Shown: positions 23,871 through 38,834, counted from the first letter of the stretch. The stretch: 64,000 nucleotides of DNA from Tubulanus polymorphus (GCF_964204645.1 NC_134026.1:26616650-26680649), one strand, 5' to 3'. Notes: a model not told the origin generated them from the letters alone. Numbers and translations: made by a program.

Positions 23871-26800
23871 TGAAGAAAGTGTTAGGTAGAAGATGGTGGT
23901 AGAAAGTCTCGAATAAATCAACTACACTGTGCGTAATGAATACAGTTTCTCCTAGCAACAGGTGATTTGGACTAGCTAGCTCACGTGGCTACCGGTGGCG
24001 AACGTCGAGAATAGATCCGAAGAATAATGATTCGTTCGTTTCGGTACAAGATGTTCGCTCGTGTTTGTGTAAAAGAAGAATGATTTTTTGTTGTGATATG
24101 AGTCGTATGTTTCGTCATTAATATTTAATTTATCTTGAATAACTAGTTCAATCGTAGAGCAGCCACACTCAGAAGTGGAAAATAGATAATATGATAAAAA
24201 CTGATTGAAAGATTTCAAAAGCAAGATTTATTTTTCGAAAAATTAAAAACAGGGGACATTTTTATTTAATGCGTCGAATGATAAATCTTCCATTTGAAAT
24301 TTTCTTATTTCCACACAGTGGATTTTTATCTGCGTTCCAGATAAATAGCCGGAATCCTGATCGAGGCTTAATACTTCATTCTCGTATTCAAACCAACTTT
24401 GGGTGGATTTAGAATTGAGAATTTTTAAAAAAAGTCCACCTGTAACAATTTTAAGACAAGAAATTCACCGGGAACGTATTTTATATAAGCGTATTGCGTA
24501 TCATGTTGATAAAACAAGGATTATGAAACCACTGATGTTTGTCCGCATTTAGCCAGAAACCCTTATCGTCTTACGCTACAGGTGTTTCGGAAATGTAATC
24601 CACAAAGTGGTTAGAGTCTTGATTCTCATACGAGCGGTAGTTAAACTTGACTAATAAAACAAACATCTCTCTTCAATGTAGGATGCATGCATGATTTTTT
24701 TCTAAAATAGATCCAGCGTTGATATAAACGGTTGAAGTCTTTTACTAGCTCAAGCAACGTTAATTTAAAACAAACTAATTTTCGTTTGAAGAATCCATAA
24801 CGAGATAGAACAGAAATGAAGCAACGGAAATGTGTATACACATTAAATGCCTGTATTCATCTTTATTCCTTTTTCTAGTCTACACTTATAAAGATAAACG
24901 AAAGAAAACTTTCTTCATGTACATTTTTTTCATCTAACGAGGTAGTTATACACATCGCCATAAAATGAAACATTCGCGTTATCATTCATTCAGAATCAAG
25001 TGAAATGGATACAAGTGAATTTAATTAACGAGTGATTCTTATATACATATATATTCACAAGGTACTCACTTTAGAGAGCGATGCAGCACGCATCAAAACA
25101 TCCGTGAATATTTCGACGGTCGAACAACGACTCTAATTTATTACAACATCGTATTGACAGGAAACTAATCATTTTTGAAAAATCGCTTTCAAGATACAAA
25201 GGATATTTGTAGATTTATTGTCCATAATCATTGGATACAGAGTTGGCGACAACCGACAATCCACCAATTTCCCATGTACGTGACTGCGAAACTCTGTAAC
25301 TGATAGTGGTCTTACTTACTTTGATGCTAGTAAATCAATTGATTGGCCCGATCATTGGGTCATCTAAAAGATGACGACAAACAAAATGGTTGGTCATTTG
25401 TCTTGATTTATATGTGATTAAGGGTGAGTAGTGAAACACGAGATGCATATCGAGCTCGAGCAATTACAGAATGGACGACATGATTACAACAGACATGCGG
25501 TTCTCCGGACTTCAGTCGCCAGCAACAGGCAGATTAACTTGAGCTTATGATTCCGGAGTATCGAAGGCAGTACAGTTCAACCAGCGTCATTAGTTAAATA
25601 TCTCGATATCTGATCGCCAATTCATATTGAATACAGTCGCTCGTAACGACCGTCATCGTACATTTTGATTTCGTGAAATGAGTTTGATAAGGACGAATGA
25701 AAAGGTTACGGCTATAAGTACAGTCGCCAGACATTTGATGATAAGGCAGCTGACTCGCGGATTAGTAGCAAGGTCTGTTGCAAGGAGACTAGAGTCGTTG
25801 ACATGAGCTCATTAGATTTTATGGGACAAAGTTGTACCCATTTGTAACTCGATCACGTACTTAATAGTCCCCGTTACAGAAATCTCGTTTACAGAATCAG
25901 GATCTGTTCGGCGTCATTGTCAACGTAAACAAAAATCTATCTATTTCCGATCAGTGATGTAGACTTTATGTGCATTCAATGTATACGCTGAAAAAATTAA
26001 TCATTTCAAATTTGATTTTTGAAGTAAAATGATTTTCTGGAAGAATTGCAGAATGATTTTAATAATTGAATCGTCACAAATGAAAAAGTCTGAAAAACAA
26101 TAAGAATTCCTACATTTTTAAAAACATGGTATACAAAAAATAAATGAATAGTTTTCACGCTCCAAGCATAACTTTTTTCATATTTGGTACATTCTGTATT
26201 AAAATTACCCTATTTATAAACTGGCTTAGAAGTCTTTTTTAGCAAGTGTTAGGGAGAGAAATTGAAGGAATACACTGGTGTAGTATTAATAGATGCCGAG
26301 TTTTTCTAGTACCACTGATCAATGGTTGATTCAACTAGAAATTTTTAGACCTAACAAGACGTCTTACTATTCTCCGTCGAAAAAAGCATCACTCACGGAA
26401 TTAGAAAAAAGAAGGCCTTTATAAAACATGCGAAGGCGAGCATTCAGGCATGATTATTAATATTCTCTACACTCCATCGTACTCTAAATAGAATTCGATA
26501 TTTATTTATAAGAACACCACGGCGCTGTAAGATTATGTGGCGTAATACTGCCCGAATCTATCTTCAACTTATTGTTTTATGTTTTTCCGGCTCCGTGTTC
26601 CGTGTAACATTGATTCATATTTACACGAACATACGGAATTTCTGTATGGCATTGCCCCATATATCATCCGAATAGCTAGACACTTGTAATCCATTACCCA
26701 TAGTTGTCACCAAGTTTTGTCGATAACGGCGGTTCCTTCCTGGCCGCCTTCGCCTGAGCGCCCGTTGATCAAGACTGGTTGCATCATTGAGAAAAAAATG

Positions 26801-28525
26801 AGTGCACTTAACGCGTCCAAGCATGAATCTCGACAAGTCATTGTAGCGGCAACCAGTCCATGATGGATGGTCCAAATTCAGCGCGCTTGACAATAGTTGC
26901 TTGGCAACATAAGTTAATCACAGCAATGCAGGTAGATTAATGTAATCAGAAGATCACTCGAGTTAAATGCCCAAGCAACAGGTCTGCGTATTACTTCCGG
27001 TTGAATATGAGAGTAAATTGGCTCAGTTACAACAGGCGCCCAGACGATCTCTATCTGAACCAGCAACAGTCAAATGATTATCTCATTTTTGGTTCATCAA
27101 CCACGAACGTCTTTCCGAGTTTGATCCCTTCTGAAATGGATGAGAAAATATCATAAATAAGTGATATGCTATACCAGTGATTACGATTAAGAAGTGACTT
27201 CCATTGCTCATAAAATATCATTGAATGATAGGCGAATAAATTTAACTGGCTCGTTTCTACTATCGACCAAGAGCAAATGTCATGCCTAATTTGTCGTTAG
27301 TTACTGTTCTCGATAATCAAGCTACGCGACTGGCGCCAAAATATTTGTCAAAACTTCATTCTGATATTTGACGAATGCAAATATAACGAAGAAATTGAAC
27401 AACTGCTGATCAATAGCTTGACAATAAATAAATTGATTCCACGGCCATTATATTTGGTTGATTTTCTTTGCTAATCAGAGGATTTACAAATTCGGAATCG
27501 AAACGGCAATAACCGTCTTCTATTATGGATCACATGAGTTGAATGGATGTTCGAACTCAATTTATAACCACAATCAATGATCGGTTGAGAAAAATCTTTA
27601 TCTTATTCATCAACAAAGTTCATTCAATCGATTCGACAGAACAAGATGTACATTCCCCAAAATGTATCACTGATCCAGATAGTCTCTTCGTATCGTACGA
27701 AATAACGAAAAGCAATTTGATTTACAATATTGTGATTCACAACAATGCACGCATGTCACGATTATCAATGATAGTTTAAATTTCATATCAAGATTTGAAT
27801 TCACGTCCGTCGCTGAGAATATTGGTAAGTTTGGTACTTCTACCCGGCACTTCAACGAGTTTTACGAGTATTACGAGTTTTGCCTTATTCGTCATAACGC
27901 ATCATTCCAACTTGACTCATGAATATTATCAACCACAATTTTTCGACTCTTCAAATTTTCAACACGAGTACGTATAAGTATCAATGCTGAAGAAAAGCCA
28001 CGTGACAATTTCGTTCGAGCGACACATTCGTCATTAATTCTTTACTTTCAATGGCGTCAATGTCTGCGTTTTATGTTAGAATCATTTCGAATATAAACGT
28101 GAGGAAATATTGACTGTAAAGCTGCATAAAAACGGTCAAGGGGCATTTTGGGAAGCCTTTTGACACGCATATACTTGACTAGGTCTCCTCGCACCAGAAC
28201 GACGTATCGCAGCACGCAATGGCAGTTGCATATGGTTATCTAATTATGGTTATCTTTGATTTGAGGTACACCATCTGCTAACAAATTTCTCCCGCTTTTA
28301 ACCATGTTTTAACCAAGCTGTTATCATAGCGAATGGGATTGCGATACAGTACACGATAGTATAGCGTGATAATAAAAATCAACGTCAATTTGAATTTGCT
28401 CCTCGAAGTCGCCGTGAGTCAGGGATCCACGAATGAATGTAACACTTAAGGACTCTTCATCAAAACACAATTAAACAATGAATCACCATAACTTTGATTA
28501 TTTTTGCGGTCAATGAATCCATTAA
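23871..28525. other. Gene-poor region
   Basis: About 4.7 kb without a supported gene, downstream of the LHFPL gene. It may hold distal 3' UTR or regulatory DNA. A minus-strand frame at 26621-26893 has an arginine cluster but no recognisable family. No CRISPR-like, tRNA or obvious transposon structure is visible. Confidence 0.4.
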
Positions 28526-28912
28526 CAAAATATTTTCAGTGCAACTCTAGGTAGTTTACCTTATCTGCAAGACAGATTTTGCAAACAAAAATTTCAAGAA
28601 AATGTCACCAAACCATGGAATGAATTGGCAGCTGAAATCATGACATGGCGTGGGCAAATTCTCGAAAACATCGCTGGTGTTGATATTTTGTGGCCCATAT
28701 CACCGATGATTCTTTCAGCGAACTAAGGCAGTGGAGCAGCATTTGAGAAATTCCCAAGGGCTATACATAATAAGCGGACGGTACTGTTCCCACGGCCTGT
28801 TGATCTTGATCGTCTGCAAGACAAATTGATCCCTACTCAAGGTGAAATGGATAAAGCCTTATTTGTTCGTGTGACGTATTATTTCTATGCGCAATACTCA
28901 AGTTATATATAG
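28526..28912 (+). pseudogene. Possible decayed coding segment with one in-frame stop
   Basis: One frame runs about 128 codons from 28526 to a TAG at 28910-28912, broken only by a TAA at 28724-28726. Both halves have protein-like composition (QDRFCKQKFQENVTKPWNEL, then FPRPVDLDRLQDKLIPTQGE), and a good splice acceptor (TATTTTCAG) ends at 28539. I do not recognise the family. It could be a remnant of a gene or retroelement, or a chance frame. Confidence 0.3.
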
Positions 28913-30522
28913 AATAACACTTAGTAGGAAATCAAGGCTAAGCATTTGCGGCCGCTTAACTCCAGATATTGGATAGCAATCTGTATGGGGGTAAAACGAG
29001 CCTAGACACATAGTACATTTAATCACCAGACAAAATGTTTTGATCCAATCAAATCCCCATTTGCCATTAATCTCCGCTTACCACGACAATCTTTGCGAAC
29101 GAAAAAGGTCGCTGTTGCCATTAGTCTGGTCATGTGACGGCCAACAAGATCAAGTGGCGTCTGCCGTAGACTCAAGTACCGACATTTCGGCGTCAGTCGG
29201 AACTATCAGTCCAATCATATGAAGATAAATTCCAACTGATGTGTCGTAGTGGAATCTTTTTGCGGTAATTAGCATGGTGACGCATCACCAATGACAAACA
29301 ACTGTTGCCGATGCAGTGCAGTCCAAGGTTGGGTTCACGGTTGGGAAAAGCATTAAGAGACAAGGTCTCTAGTAGACTCTGATATATGTCATGACGTGAG
29401 AAACAGAGTTCTGGAAGCAAATATTGAACCTATATTGCGGTACATGAGTCTTTCACGATATTTGCGTGCTGATGTATCTTAAGTAACGATATCGAGTTCG
29501 TGAGTTCGTGATGAAGCACATTGTCCAGGTATATTGGTTGTAGTTCTCAGGATGAATGTAGTGCAGTAATGCCTAGAATGCTGTAACCGCCCAATGAGAT
29601 TACCACTAAGAGGGAAATGAGTTAATGGGCCCCATAAAGGGACCTCTCCGGTCTCTTCTAAATGTACAAGCCATTAATACCCACACAAACTGTGGAGCAT
29701 CTATACAGTCGTCGGGAGAACTACTTTCAGTGTCAAGCTCTAAAAGTGTATTCAGTAGTGCAGTTAGGAACGTTTCTGAGTAACTAAACAACATCAAAAT
29801 GTGGGTGATGGCATGTCTGGGATTTCTTCGAAAATGCTAATATTCCCTTTAGGGGTTTGCCATTAGATATCGCAAACGATCTTCACGCAAGACAGTCCCT
29901 TCCACGCATGAGAAAACCAAAAAAAATAGATGAATGTAACCGAAGCATTGGAGGTGTATTTCTGAATTCATAATATCATATTTCTCAGCATACGACAATC
30001 GTAGGAGTTAAGCCGTTTGGCATGCACATTATTTCGAGCATAAGACGCTTTTTCATCACATGAGGGAACACTTCATAGTCGTTAATTGAAGGAGTGCTCG
30101 AGCAAAGATCATGCACTTAGATACGTATGTAGCACTCATTCGAGTATTCACAGAATAATTTAATTAAAAAGTGTGGTTTTGAAAAAAGCGAGTAAGTTAG
30201 GAACTCAAATTATAAAGAAAGTGAGAAGTGTTCATTTTCGATGAGTTGAAAATATGCATACCTCACAGGCGCGGCAAAGGCTTCATCCCAGCAGATAAAC
30301 TCAAAGTCTTTCTATCAACAGCAGCCCATCCATTCCAGCATTAACCACTATCTTTTGTTTACATTAATGGCTTTTGAAGCCAGACATTCACATCGCAAAA
30401 AAATTAATTTTCACGAAAAAAAACTTTACATCATCCTTAACCGGTTCAGATTTCTTACAAGTAATTTACACATCTATTGGTTCATTTTTCAAATATATTT
30501 ACAGAGTTTATCGGCCAATATG
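28913..30522. other. Gene-poor region before the LHFPL 3' end
   Basis: Sequence downstream (minus strand) of the LHFPL stop codon. Short frames at 29193-29420 and 29606-29797 show no family motif. I see no further structure. Confidence 0.35.
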
Positions 30523-33500
30523 CTACACGTATCTATATGAGGGTCTCTGCATAGTCTGTTGTTGGAATCGGTCCATTCTGTCATGAACGCGCATGTCTGT
30601 ATAATGTGACAGAAATGGGCAAAATATGGACAACGCGGTGCCCATGATAGCCAGCATGTAGCCCCAACCAATATGACATTTGCCCGCCGAATACAACGTT
30701 GCTTGGGGACAATGGCGTTGTACAAATCTAGAGTCCAGTCCGAGTGGATATATCACCAACCCTGCGACCATAATCATCACTGAAAATATACAAATATATA
30801 TCATGTCAGAATAAGCAAATAGGTTTTGAACACAATCTACATAGCACATGACACAAACACTTTTATAGACTGGTAAAATTAAAATATAATCCGTTAAGTG
30901 CTTTCTATGAAAACATTCGCAATTTCAAAAACACATGCGTATCTCAATGTGTGCCATGTGGCAAAGCAGGTTGATGCCGATATTTTGTCAATAAAATGGA
31001 AGATTTTCCATCTGGGCAATAACACGGGAACACCTGAACTACAGATGGACCATACTATTACGGTCCATTCGAATAAATCGTTGTAGTACCGGTAATGCGA
31101 TAAGAATTTCCATAATGACAAGCATTCCAGAAATTGCGTAATATATTACGCAATTTTATCAAAATCCAGAAAATCTGTCAGATGAAGTAAATACCGAAAA
31201 AACATACTTTTGTGTCTGTACAGCTAAAACACATGGGTGTGTTCAATATGGATAGCCATCATACAGCAATATAATTCCCTTCCCTAACGCACTCGAAGAT
31301 AGGTATACCGATAACGATAAATAGATTCAAGTAAATTCTCATTTTTGCAATTTAGTTAATCTTTTCAAGGACGCCAAAACTTTTTTTTACTGTCGAAGGA
31401 TTAGATCATTACAAAATATACTGAGAAAAGTTGCTGTTCAATCAAAATCGTGGATTTTATTTACTGCCGTCAATGTGATAGGTAGACTACGATATTTACA
31501 GCTCCAGGGGCAATATAAACAAACTTTTACCTGGGTACATGTGTTAAAGGCGCCAAAGCCGAGGTAGACATCTTCAACATGGGTATATATCTGCGTGAAT
31601 TAGTCATGTTTAATGGGATAAACGGGTGAAGATGCATTAGTTAGTGGTTAATTCGATCTGTTTTATTACTGATCTAACCTTCATTCACCGCAGTCTGAAG
31701 TGTAAATTTTACTATTTGTTTCTGTTTGTGAGCGATGTCGTGAGAACGCTCTCTGGATACCTGAACGTTTGCGCAGTCCAGTTCTTTTTCTATGAAATAT
31801 GTGGGTTTTTTAGCCTTATCGTGTACGATAACTTTCTTTCGCGTTATTTCCGAAATTATCTACAACACAGCAAGTTGCGGCTCCGGTGTCTACTTGAGCG
31901 TAAGATAAAACAATATTCGGCGTCTTGTTCACACCCCGAACCAGATAGAATTATCACAGATTATAATATTTTCTGTTGGAATTATCTCACGCTTCCACGT
32001 CAGAACTCGCCTGATAAATCATGCAAATACGTATATACACACGATAGGAATTTCAAAATCTTCCAAAATGTGCTCGATCAACACCCCCACATTCATGCTC
32101 TGAATACAAATCTGCGTATACAGGTAGTGAATTAATTTTTTTTTCAACAAGAAATATTTTTTCCTATGAGAAATATCGAAGCTCCGAGCATACCAACATT
32201 GGAATGGGAAATAGTCAGGTTGCGCTAGTGACGAAGAAAATGTGAAGCTTTGAGAAATTCGTATCTGGTGAGCTTACTAATCAGTTCATAATCGTGATAA
32301 TGTTTGATCAGAACATGCGTTAGTCATGACCAATTAACAACTTATCATCGAATAGAAAATGTCGAACGTTCCCCCTCAATTTCAAGACGGTTATTCCAAT
32401 ATTACAAATACGCCTCTGATCGCTGAATTGTTATTCTTCATCTAGACGCAAACGGAAAGAAGGGCACGTTTATTAAGCACCCTTGTCTTGTAAAACTAAA
32501 CGCCAAGGACTACCGCAGGAACAATGACTAATTCCTACAGTACAAATTATTCCATAATCAAACACTTCTAGTAAGAAACCTTGCCGTATACTACACGAAT
32601 TAGCGAAGTGCGTGCAATTACGTGAAAGCTTCGATTCCAGTTACAACGCATAAAAGGGTTCAAAATGCATATACGCCTGATTCTTCTACGCAAATTGCGC
32701 TCAGAATGGCTTGATGATTCTCCTGAAGCGTATCCTCACGGGAGCGAAATCCGGACAAAATAAGTCATTCAAATATCTCGGTATTTTTTAATCCGCCTTA
32801 ATTCCCTGGTGACATAGCATTTGATCGATAGGTTTCGCATATTATGAAACTTCTGTCACCGTGTCTCCCGGAATTGGTTATACTAATAATGGTACTGACG
32901 CCTGTAATAGTACCGATATTCCCCGGTGGAAGCGCACGATGTGCTGGGGTAAAAAGAAATCAAAATTCTTTGTCGAACGACTCTATTCTATACCAGTAAC
33001 CGGAATGGTAGTCATCCAACGAGAAACTGCAGATAAAATTTCAAAAATCAATTCCAGTAGTCTCTGCATACAACCACTGGTTGAAATGAAAAACGAAACT
33101 TGATCATTTCTAAAAAAGGGTTTCATTTCTACAAAAAGAACAAACATCATTTAACAATGACATGAAATTCAGTTTAAAGATAGGTTTTCGAAGAAAGTTT
33201 GAAAACCGCGTAGAAAGTTGTAAATGACTGTGAAATCTACATTTTTCATATAACGAATAAATATGTTACACTTATATAAACATATAAATAAACATTATTC
33301 TATTCATCGCCAGCACCGACTCCAGGCAACATTACGTATGTCGCGTCTTTGATCAATTGTGTAAAATAAAACTTCTTAGCGTGTGAAGGGTTTTTGTATG
33401 GCTTCTCTTTTGAAACCAAGTCATGAATTATGAATCCAATAAACATCGCCAGTCGTATTTCACTTGGTATAACATTCGCTATGGTTACTTATTGGCGTCG

Positions 33501-36500
33501 ATCATCCCACATTAATATCGTCATCTGACCGGTGCGTTTACAGTGCATCGACTCTCCACACTCAAACTCAGGTCGAGTTATATTGAAATATTGTTTGCTC
33601 ACACGGAAAATCTCGAAATATCACATGAACGCATTCATTACTTTTCCACTATGAGAGGTATAATGCAAATTACTGTTTGAACACCGCCCTATTTGGTTTA
33701 CAGAATCCAAGAATATTTGGTCTGAAATATGGATATGCTCTATACATGTGAAAAAAAGAGGTTCTCTGGCAGGGATTCGAAGGTGCTGGACTCGCCCGAT
33801 AGGGCAGAATGAAATGGAGCTGGCGAATGAGTAATGGCTGATAGCTTAATCTTAACCAAGAAATAATCGGATATATTCATTGTCATTTTTACGTATTTCA
33901 TGCACGACAGAGCGTGGATCTCAGGCTGCTCATTCATTGCGCTAATAAACATACATGAAGAATTAATTAAGGCTGTGATTTGCGCATCGATGCTGTTCAA
34001 TTTGATGGCAAACAGATGCGCAGAGTGGATTTAGAAGACAATAAAACTACGACAAAACCCGAAGTCGAATATCCGATCCATTTTTATTCTGAGTCAGGAG
34101 ACAAAGGCACACAGTATTACACAGACGAAAAAATTACACGGTTCATAGAAAACAATCGAGACATGAAAATGAGCAGAAACCGTTATAATACGTCGTATCA
34201 TCACGTGGCGGAACGAGTGACTTCCGACGTGTGTTATCAAAAGACACGGAAATGAATACAAACGGGAAAACTGTCGGATACTGAATGAAAAAAGGAAGAA
34301 AATGTGCCAGAATTTCAGTTTTTTATTACAGTTGGTTTGATAAAGTTAAGGATATTTTCGTATTAATGAAATAATCCAATTCCCAAGCAACGATTCAATG
34401 ATACATGTGTATATAGTTACTGATCTTGTTCGTTGTGAGAAACTACTATAAACGGTAAGAACATCTTCCCAGGCGGTATGCGACATTTAATTGGATATAT
34501 TGGAACATATTGAATTCTTGCAGGGCACGAACGACATATTATTGAACCTTGTGTATTTTCCGACAGTGCCAGACGTTCTTGGTCGCGTTCTCTTCAAAGG
34601 ATTTTCTTAAAAAGCATATTTGCATCGAGTTTCGACGCTGCTCGAGGCGATCAAAAGATCCGTTTTTCGATTTTGTTTAGCAATGTTTTCTAATAAGCCT
34701 AGTTTCCACTCTGCTAATATACGTCCCGTATAGGAACACTGTAATGTCACTGGATATATTTCCATTTTCAATTTGGATGCTGAAATTCTCTTTATTCATT
34801 CCAATTTTCGGTATGGAATTTACCCCGTAGCTTGACACGATGACGAGTTCTGGAATATAGAAATTGTTAATACGCCCACTGCTTCATAATGATTTTATTG
34901 GCTAGCCAGAGGTCGACAAGAGGGATTTGAGAACGTACCATATATACTTGCCGCTGCTGGATACACCAATATATCTCTTTCACGAAATACAGAGAAATCA
35001 CTTTCTATGGTATATTTTCTATCACGCAACCATGACGCGTATGATCAGTTATTCAATGGCGAGTTACATGCGAGTTGCCAACACCAGTAGTCGCCAAACA
35101 GCTTCGGCAATAACGTGCTAAGACAGAGTATCATTCGCGAGCGTCCACCCCGATGTATCAGCAAAAAATGTGCCACTTTTATATTTCTATCTGATATTCG
35201 TGTCTGTAATTATATATAACATCGAAGTATTCATCGTAGATGTATTCAGGAGGGAAAATGTCGTTGATGAGTTTATGCCTGATTAAGGACTGCCATTGAA
35301 ACGCGTATACCGGGGAACATGTTGGCATCTACCCATTACAGACATTAGGATACGACTGCGTCTAAATGACAACCGTGATTGCTACAGAAGCAATTGAGAT
35401 TATATTGTCTAGTTAGTACCATGTATTCTGATTAACTGGTGTCACTGTGAATTGTACATGATTGAAGGAGTTATCATTATTAGCTGCGAGCTGATACAAT
35501 AGCTATGATTAGTATCGTGTCCCACGAGACAAATACATCAGTTTCCAGGACCTGTTGCATCTACTCGAGTATATACGAAATGGATGGAACATTTATATAC
35601 AAGACGTTTCCCAAAACAAGCAAATATATTACATTGCCGCGAATGAGAAAAATTGAACGAACAGGTCTAGAAGGTTCTCTTTGGGCTTGTTGATACCACT
35701 TAACAGTCGCGATTGATGTCGTATACGCGAAAACGAGATTACCACTCAGGTTCTCAATGTGTCCCCCTCATTCTTATCCTTTGCCCGTAGTAATGTTCGT
35801 GTTAATTGGTGTATCGGCCAATATTTGTGCTTTCCACCAGCAAAAGTGTTTTGTGGTGTCTGCTCTTGCATGATATATCACGTGACCGGGATGGGAGTAA
35901 ATATGCCAAACAAACATGTTGTCAACTGCAAACAATTTATTCTGCGGCAATTCGACAGCAATGATTATTAATTACTAAACTGCACCGAATACTTCAATTT
36001 CCACCGAGGACGATTCACCGAATATTCAGATCATAAAACTGTATTTAGAATGGGTTTTTGTTGGTCGATGGAAATTTTACGGTGGGACAGGACCCGTTAG
36101 AATTGCCATGATTTCATTTGTTCTGCTCAGAATAATCACTCAGATGAAATTCCTCTTGATTTCAGTTGACAGAGAGACAAACATTCACTGGTCCCATGTA
36201 TCAACAGTTTCCACAAATGTAATGGGCAATTTAGTCGGTTAATTGCTTTCCCGGAGCAAATCATCGATGACAGTAGATTTAGTATCGACATCGGAATAAC
36301 ACCCACAGGAAACCATCCGCAAGGCGATTAAAACGTTAGCCGATATTCTAGACCGGTTCATCGTCGTTCTGCGATAAACGTTGAAATTTTTATAATTCAA
36401 TCTCGGATAAATTGTATCACGCGGTTTTTCGAACCTTAAATCGTTGTTTTTCAACGACTGAATTCTTTAGATAGCTTACTGAACGCTACTTGCTTCATGG

Positions 36501-38834
36501 CAATCTAAAATGGATTTTAGATGTGAGAGATGTGTCGGGGAATTTTGCGTTTTATAGCTCGGAAATTACATTCACATACTCTCACGGGATGAAAGCGTAC
36601 CAACGTTTAAATACCGCACATAGATCTAATATTGTGTAATGTTTAGATTGTCTATATACTGAACATTTATATAATGCTGTATTTGACTTAAGATTCTCTG
36701 AATCTAGACGTGAACAGCTGACAAGTTTCCGAAAGCAAGGATCGATCGTCTCCGAGATATACGGCGTAAGATAGTCAACGACTTGATAACAGTAAAGTGC
36801 CGCTCGAAGACTTGAAATGGGTGACTTCGAGTCAGAACTTGTGCTCTGATGGCAGTATCTCGGGAACTTGAAACGTGAAGCGGAAATATATAAGTGTTTC
36901 TAACTGCGACAACTGTTGCTTCGAGTGCAACGTGACTTTATTTGATCGTCTAATAACATTTCCAGGGTATATTTGTGCGGAAGCATACGAGGCAGACTGT
37001 GCAATATACGCCCAAGAGAATCAATTTCACTGATTAGAACTTTTCAAACGAAACTAAACATCTAAATTTGTAATCGGTACCTTTCTATTCAAACAAATTT
37101 CCCAATGGACCACGTTATTATTTAATTGCTTCATTCGACGTTTCCAGATAGAACCACTTATGACAGCAGGTTGCTTTTCATGTATCAAGTTTAAAGGAAT
37201 TTTAAGTATCGGTGTATGTAATCTTTTTTATCATTCTGACAGGGTAGAAACGATAATGATATAAACCAGACACGAGATACAAAAGGTGAGAATACACAAT
37301 TTCTTTTGAACTCAAAAACGAAAACACATTTCGACGTTTGCGTGTCCTTGGATATCATTATTAATAACATGATATCATTTCTAATGACTCCAGTCCATGG
37401 TTAAAGTACAACTTTATTGATGTAATGACGCGGTTGCATCGGGAATAATCTAAACCATCACGGAATGAAAGGTTATTGTTTTGTTGATGAACGATTAAAT
37501 TGCGAGCCGTCACATTTGAATTATTGAATATCCGTTACAACGGTCAGACATCGATAAGAAATATCTAATCAAATATTTACGCTTTCCCGTCTTATACCAA
37601 ACCATAAGATTGATTATATTGAACAAAAGGATAAGGATATACACGATGGTTGACTGCGGGAAGAAATATAGTGGTTCACTATTCATATATATCTCAGACA
37701 ATATTCTATTTTGGAAATCAGATTAGTCAGATAGACATGCAGTTCTGTAGCATTGTGACAGGTGGACCCCCAGATACTGTTGATACCTCTGGTGTAAGGA
37801 GAAATCTCTAGCATTATAAAAGAGCCCACGTATTGTACAGCAAATCCTCTGCACCGAAATGTAAATCCTCTCAAGCAGAGATTCCTCTTCGACAAGTTCT
37901 CTTTAACTATTGAAGTTGAGTGATTGAGTAATTCAGCCACCTGTTTTTATTTACACCTGTTTTATGTAAATCTTTAACAAACCATCGATGATGGAATAGT
38001 TAACGTAGTCACGGGTTAAAAGTTAACTTTACGAGGAGATTTCGTTCGATGTTTGTAACGTGTTACGTTTTCATGGTTCGTAGCCGCCAAACGTCCGTAA
38101 ACAGTAATTTCAGGTCTACAGTAGACTCGGTACCTGTAACTGATGTTAATTAATGTAACTACCACCTGACCCTTTATGTTAACATTCGGATAACAAATAT
38201 ATCATGTAAATTTGCACAAAGAGCTGCCTTCATAAATATCCACCGTTGTGTACAGCTGTCTAAATCTGAATGTTATACGTATATGATATGTATACGAGTA
38301 TTAATTGAAGTACATTTGTGATATGATGGGATGACAACAGATGTCTGGTAACCATGCATGGAGCGAACACTCCGAATACATTTGGGAAAAAAATCTAAAA
38401 GAAATATATCCAAATGATGTTTAAAGAGTAAAAATTGTCACGTCAATAATGTGGCCAATAATTTTTTTACCTGCCAATGTTTGAATGTATCCCGTCCATA
38501 CAGCAATTTTCTTATCAATCGGTTTTGGTACACACAAGGTTATCAGGGCTAATAAGGCGCATATACACAACAAGTTACAACCTCCGCCGTATAACACACA
38601 AGCGGCTTGCCAAGCGGAGGAGGGGAAGTGAGAAAAGTCAAAATGTCCACCGTAAATAATGCAAAACTGTTCTGAATGTTTATAACGAGCCTCTTTAGCG
38701 CAATAGCTGTAAACTCCAAGTCCATGTAACGTGTCCGGATTGATAAACCAGTACGGTTGCATGAATGAGAAACTACATGTCCCAGCTACCATTGTCGATA
38801 AGAGCGACCATAATATTCCAATCGGTGAAGCCAT
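30523..38834 (-). CDS. LHFPL-family tetraspan membrane protein
   Basis: Two coding exons, 38471-38834 and 30523-30779, are joined by a phase-1 GT-AG intron of 7.7 kb, giving 621 bases (206 residues), the usual size for LHFPL proteins. The first exon begins with ATG and transmembrane segment 1 (PIGILWSLLSTMVAGTCSFS), followed by the family's QPYWF and a cysteine-containing extracellular loop (VYSYCAKEA, FDFSHFPSSAWQAACVLYGG), then transmembrane segment 2. The second exon holds segment 3 (VMIMVAGLVIYPLGLDS), the conserved cysteine loop with AGKCHIGWGYMLAIMG, and segment 4. LHFPL proteins are claudin-like auxiliary subunits. LHFPL5 serves the mechanotransduction channel of hair cells and LHFPL4 serves GABA-A receptors. 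Which paralogue this represents cannot be decided here. Confidence 0.88.
30780..38470. other. Large LHFPL intron
   Basis: A 7.7 kb intron, the longest in the window, without any supported nested gene. Frames at 31644-32135 (+), 33980-34255 (+) and 37510-37940 (-) lack motifs. A patch near 33755-33830 contains a tRNA-like B-box relative (on the minus strand CACCTTCGAATCCCTGCCAG) resembling the arms of the element at 62256-62652. Long first introns of tissue-restricted genes often hold enhancers; nothing here proves it. Confidence 0.4.

Noticed and set aside
26621..26893. Minus-strand 90-codon frame with an Arg-rich, dibasic-like cluster, considered as a peptide precursor
   Set aside because: It has no signal peptide, no amidation or repeated peptide pattern and no splice context.
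31644..32135. 163-codon plus-strand frame in the LHFPL intron
   Set aside because: It has no ATG at its start, no splice sites in suitable places, no motif, and a composition expected from A+T-rich DNA.
37510..37940. Two minus-strand frames, one with a hydrophobic stretch
   Set aside because: They sit in the LHFPL intron in gene orientation but match no LHFPL segment; the two-exon LHFPL model is already complete.
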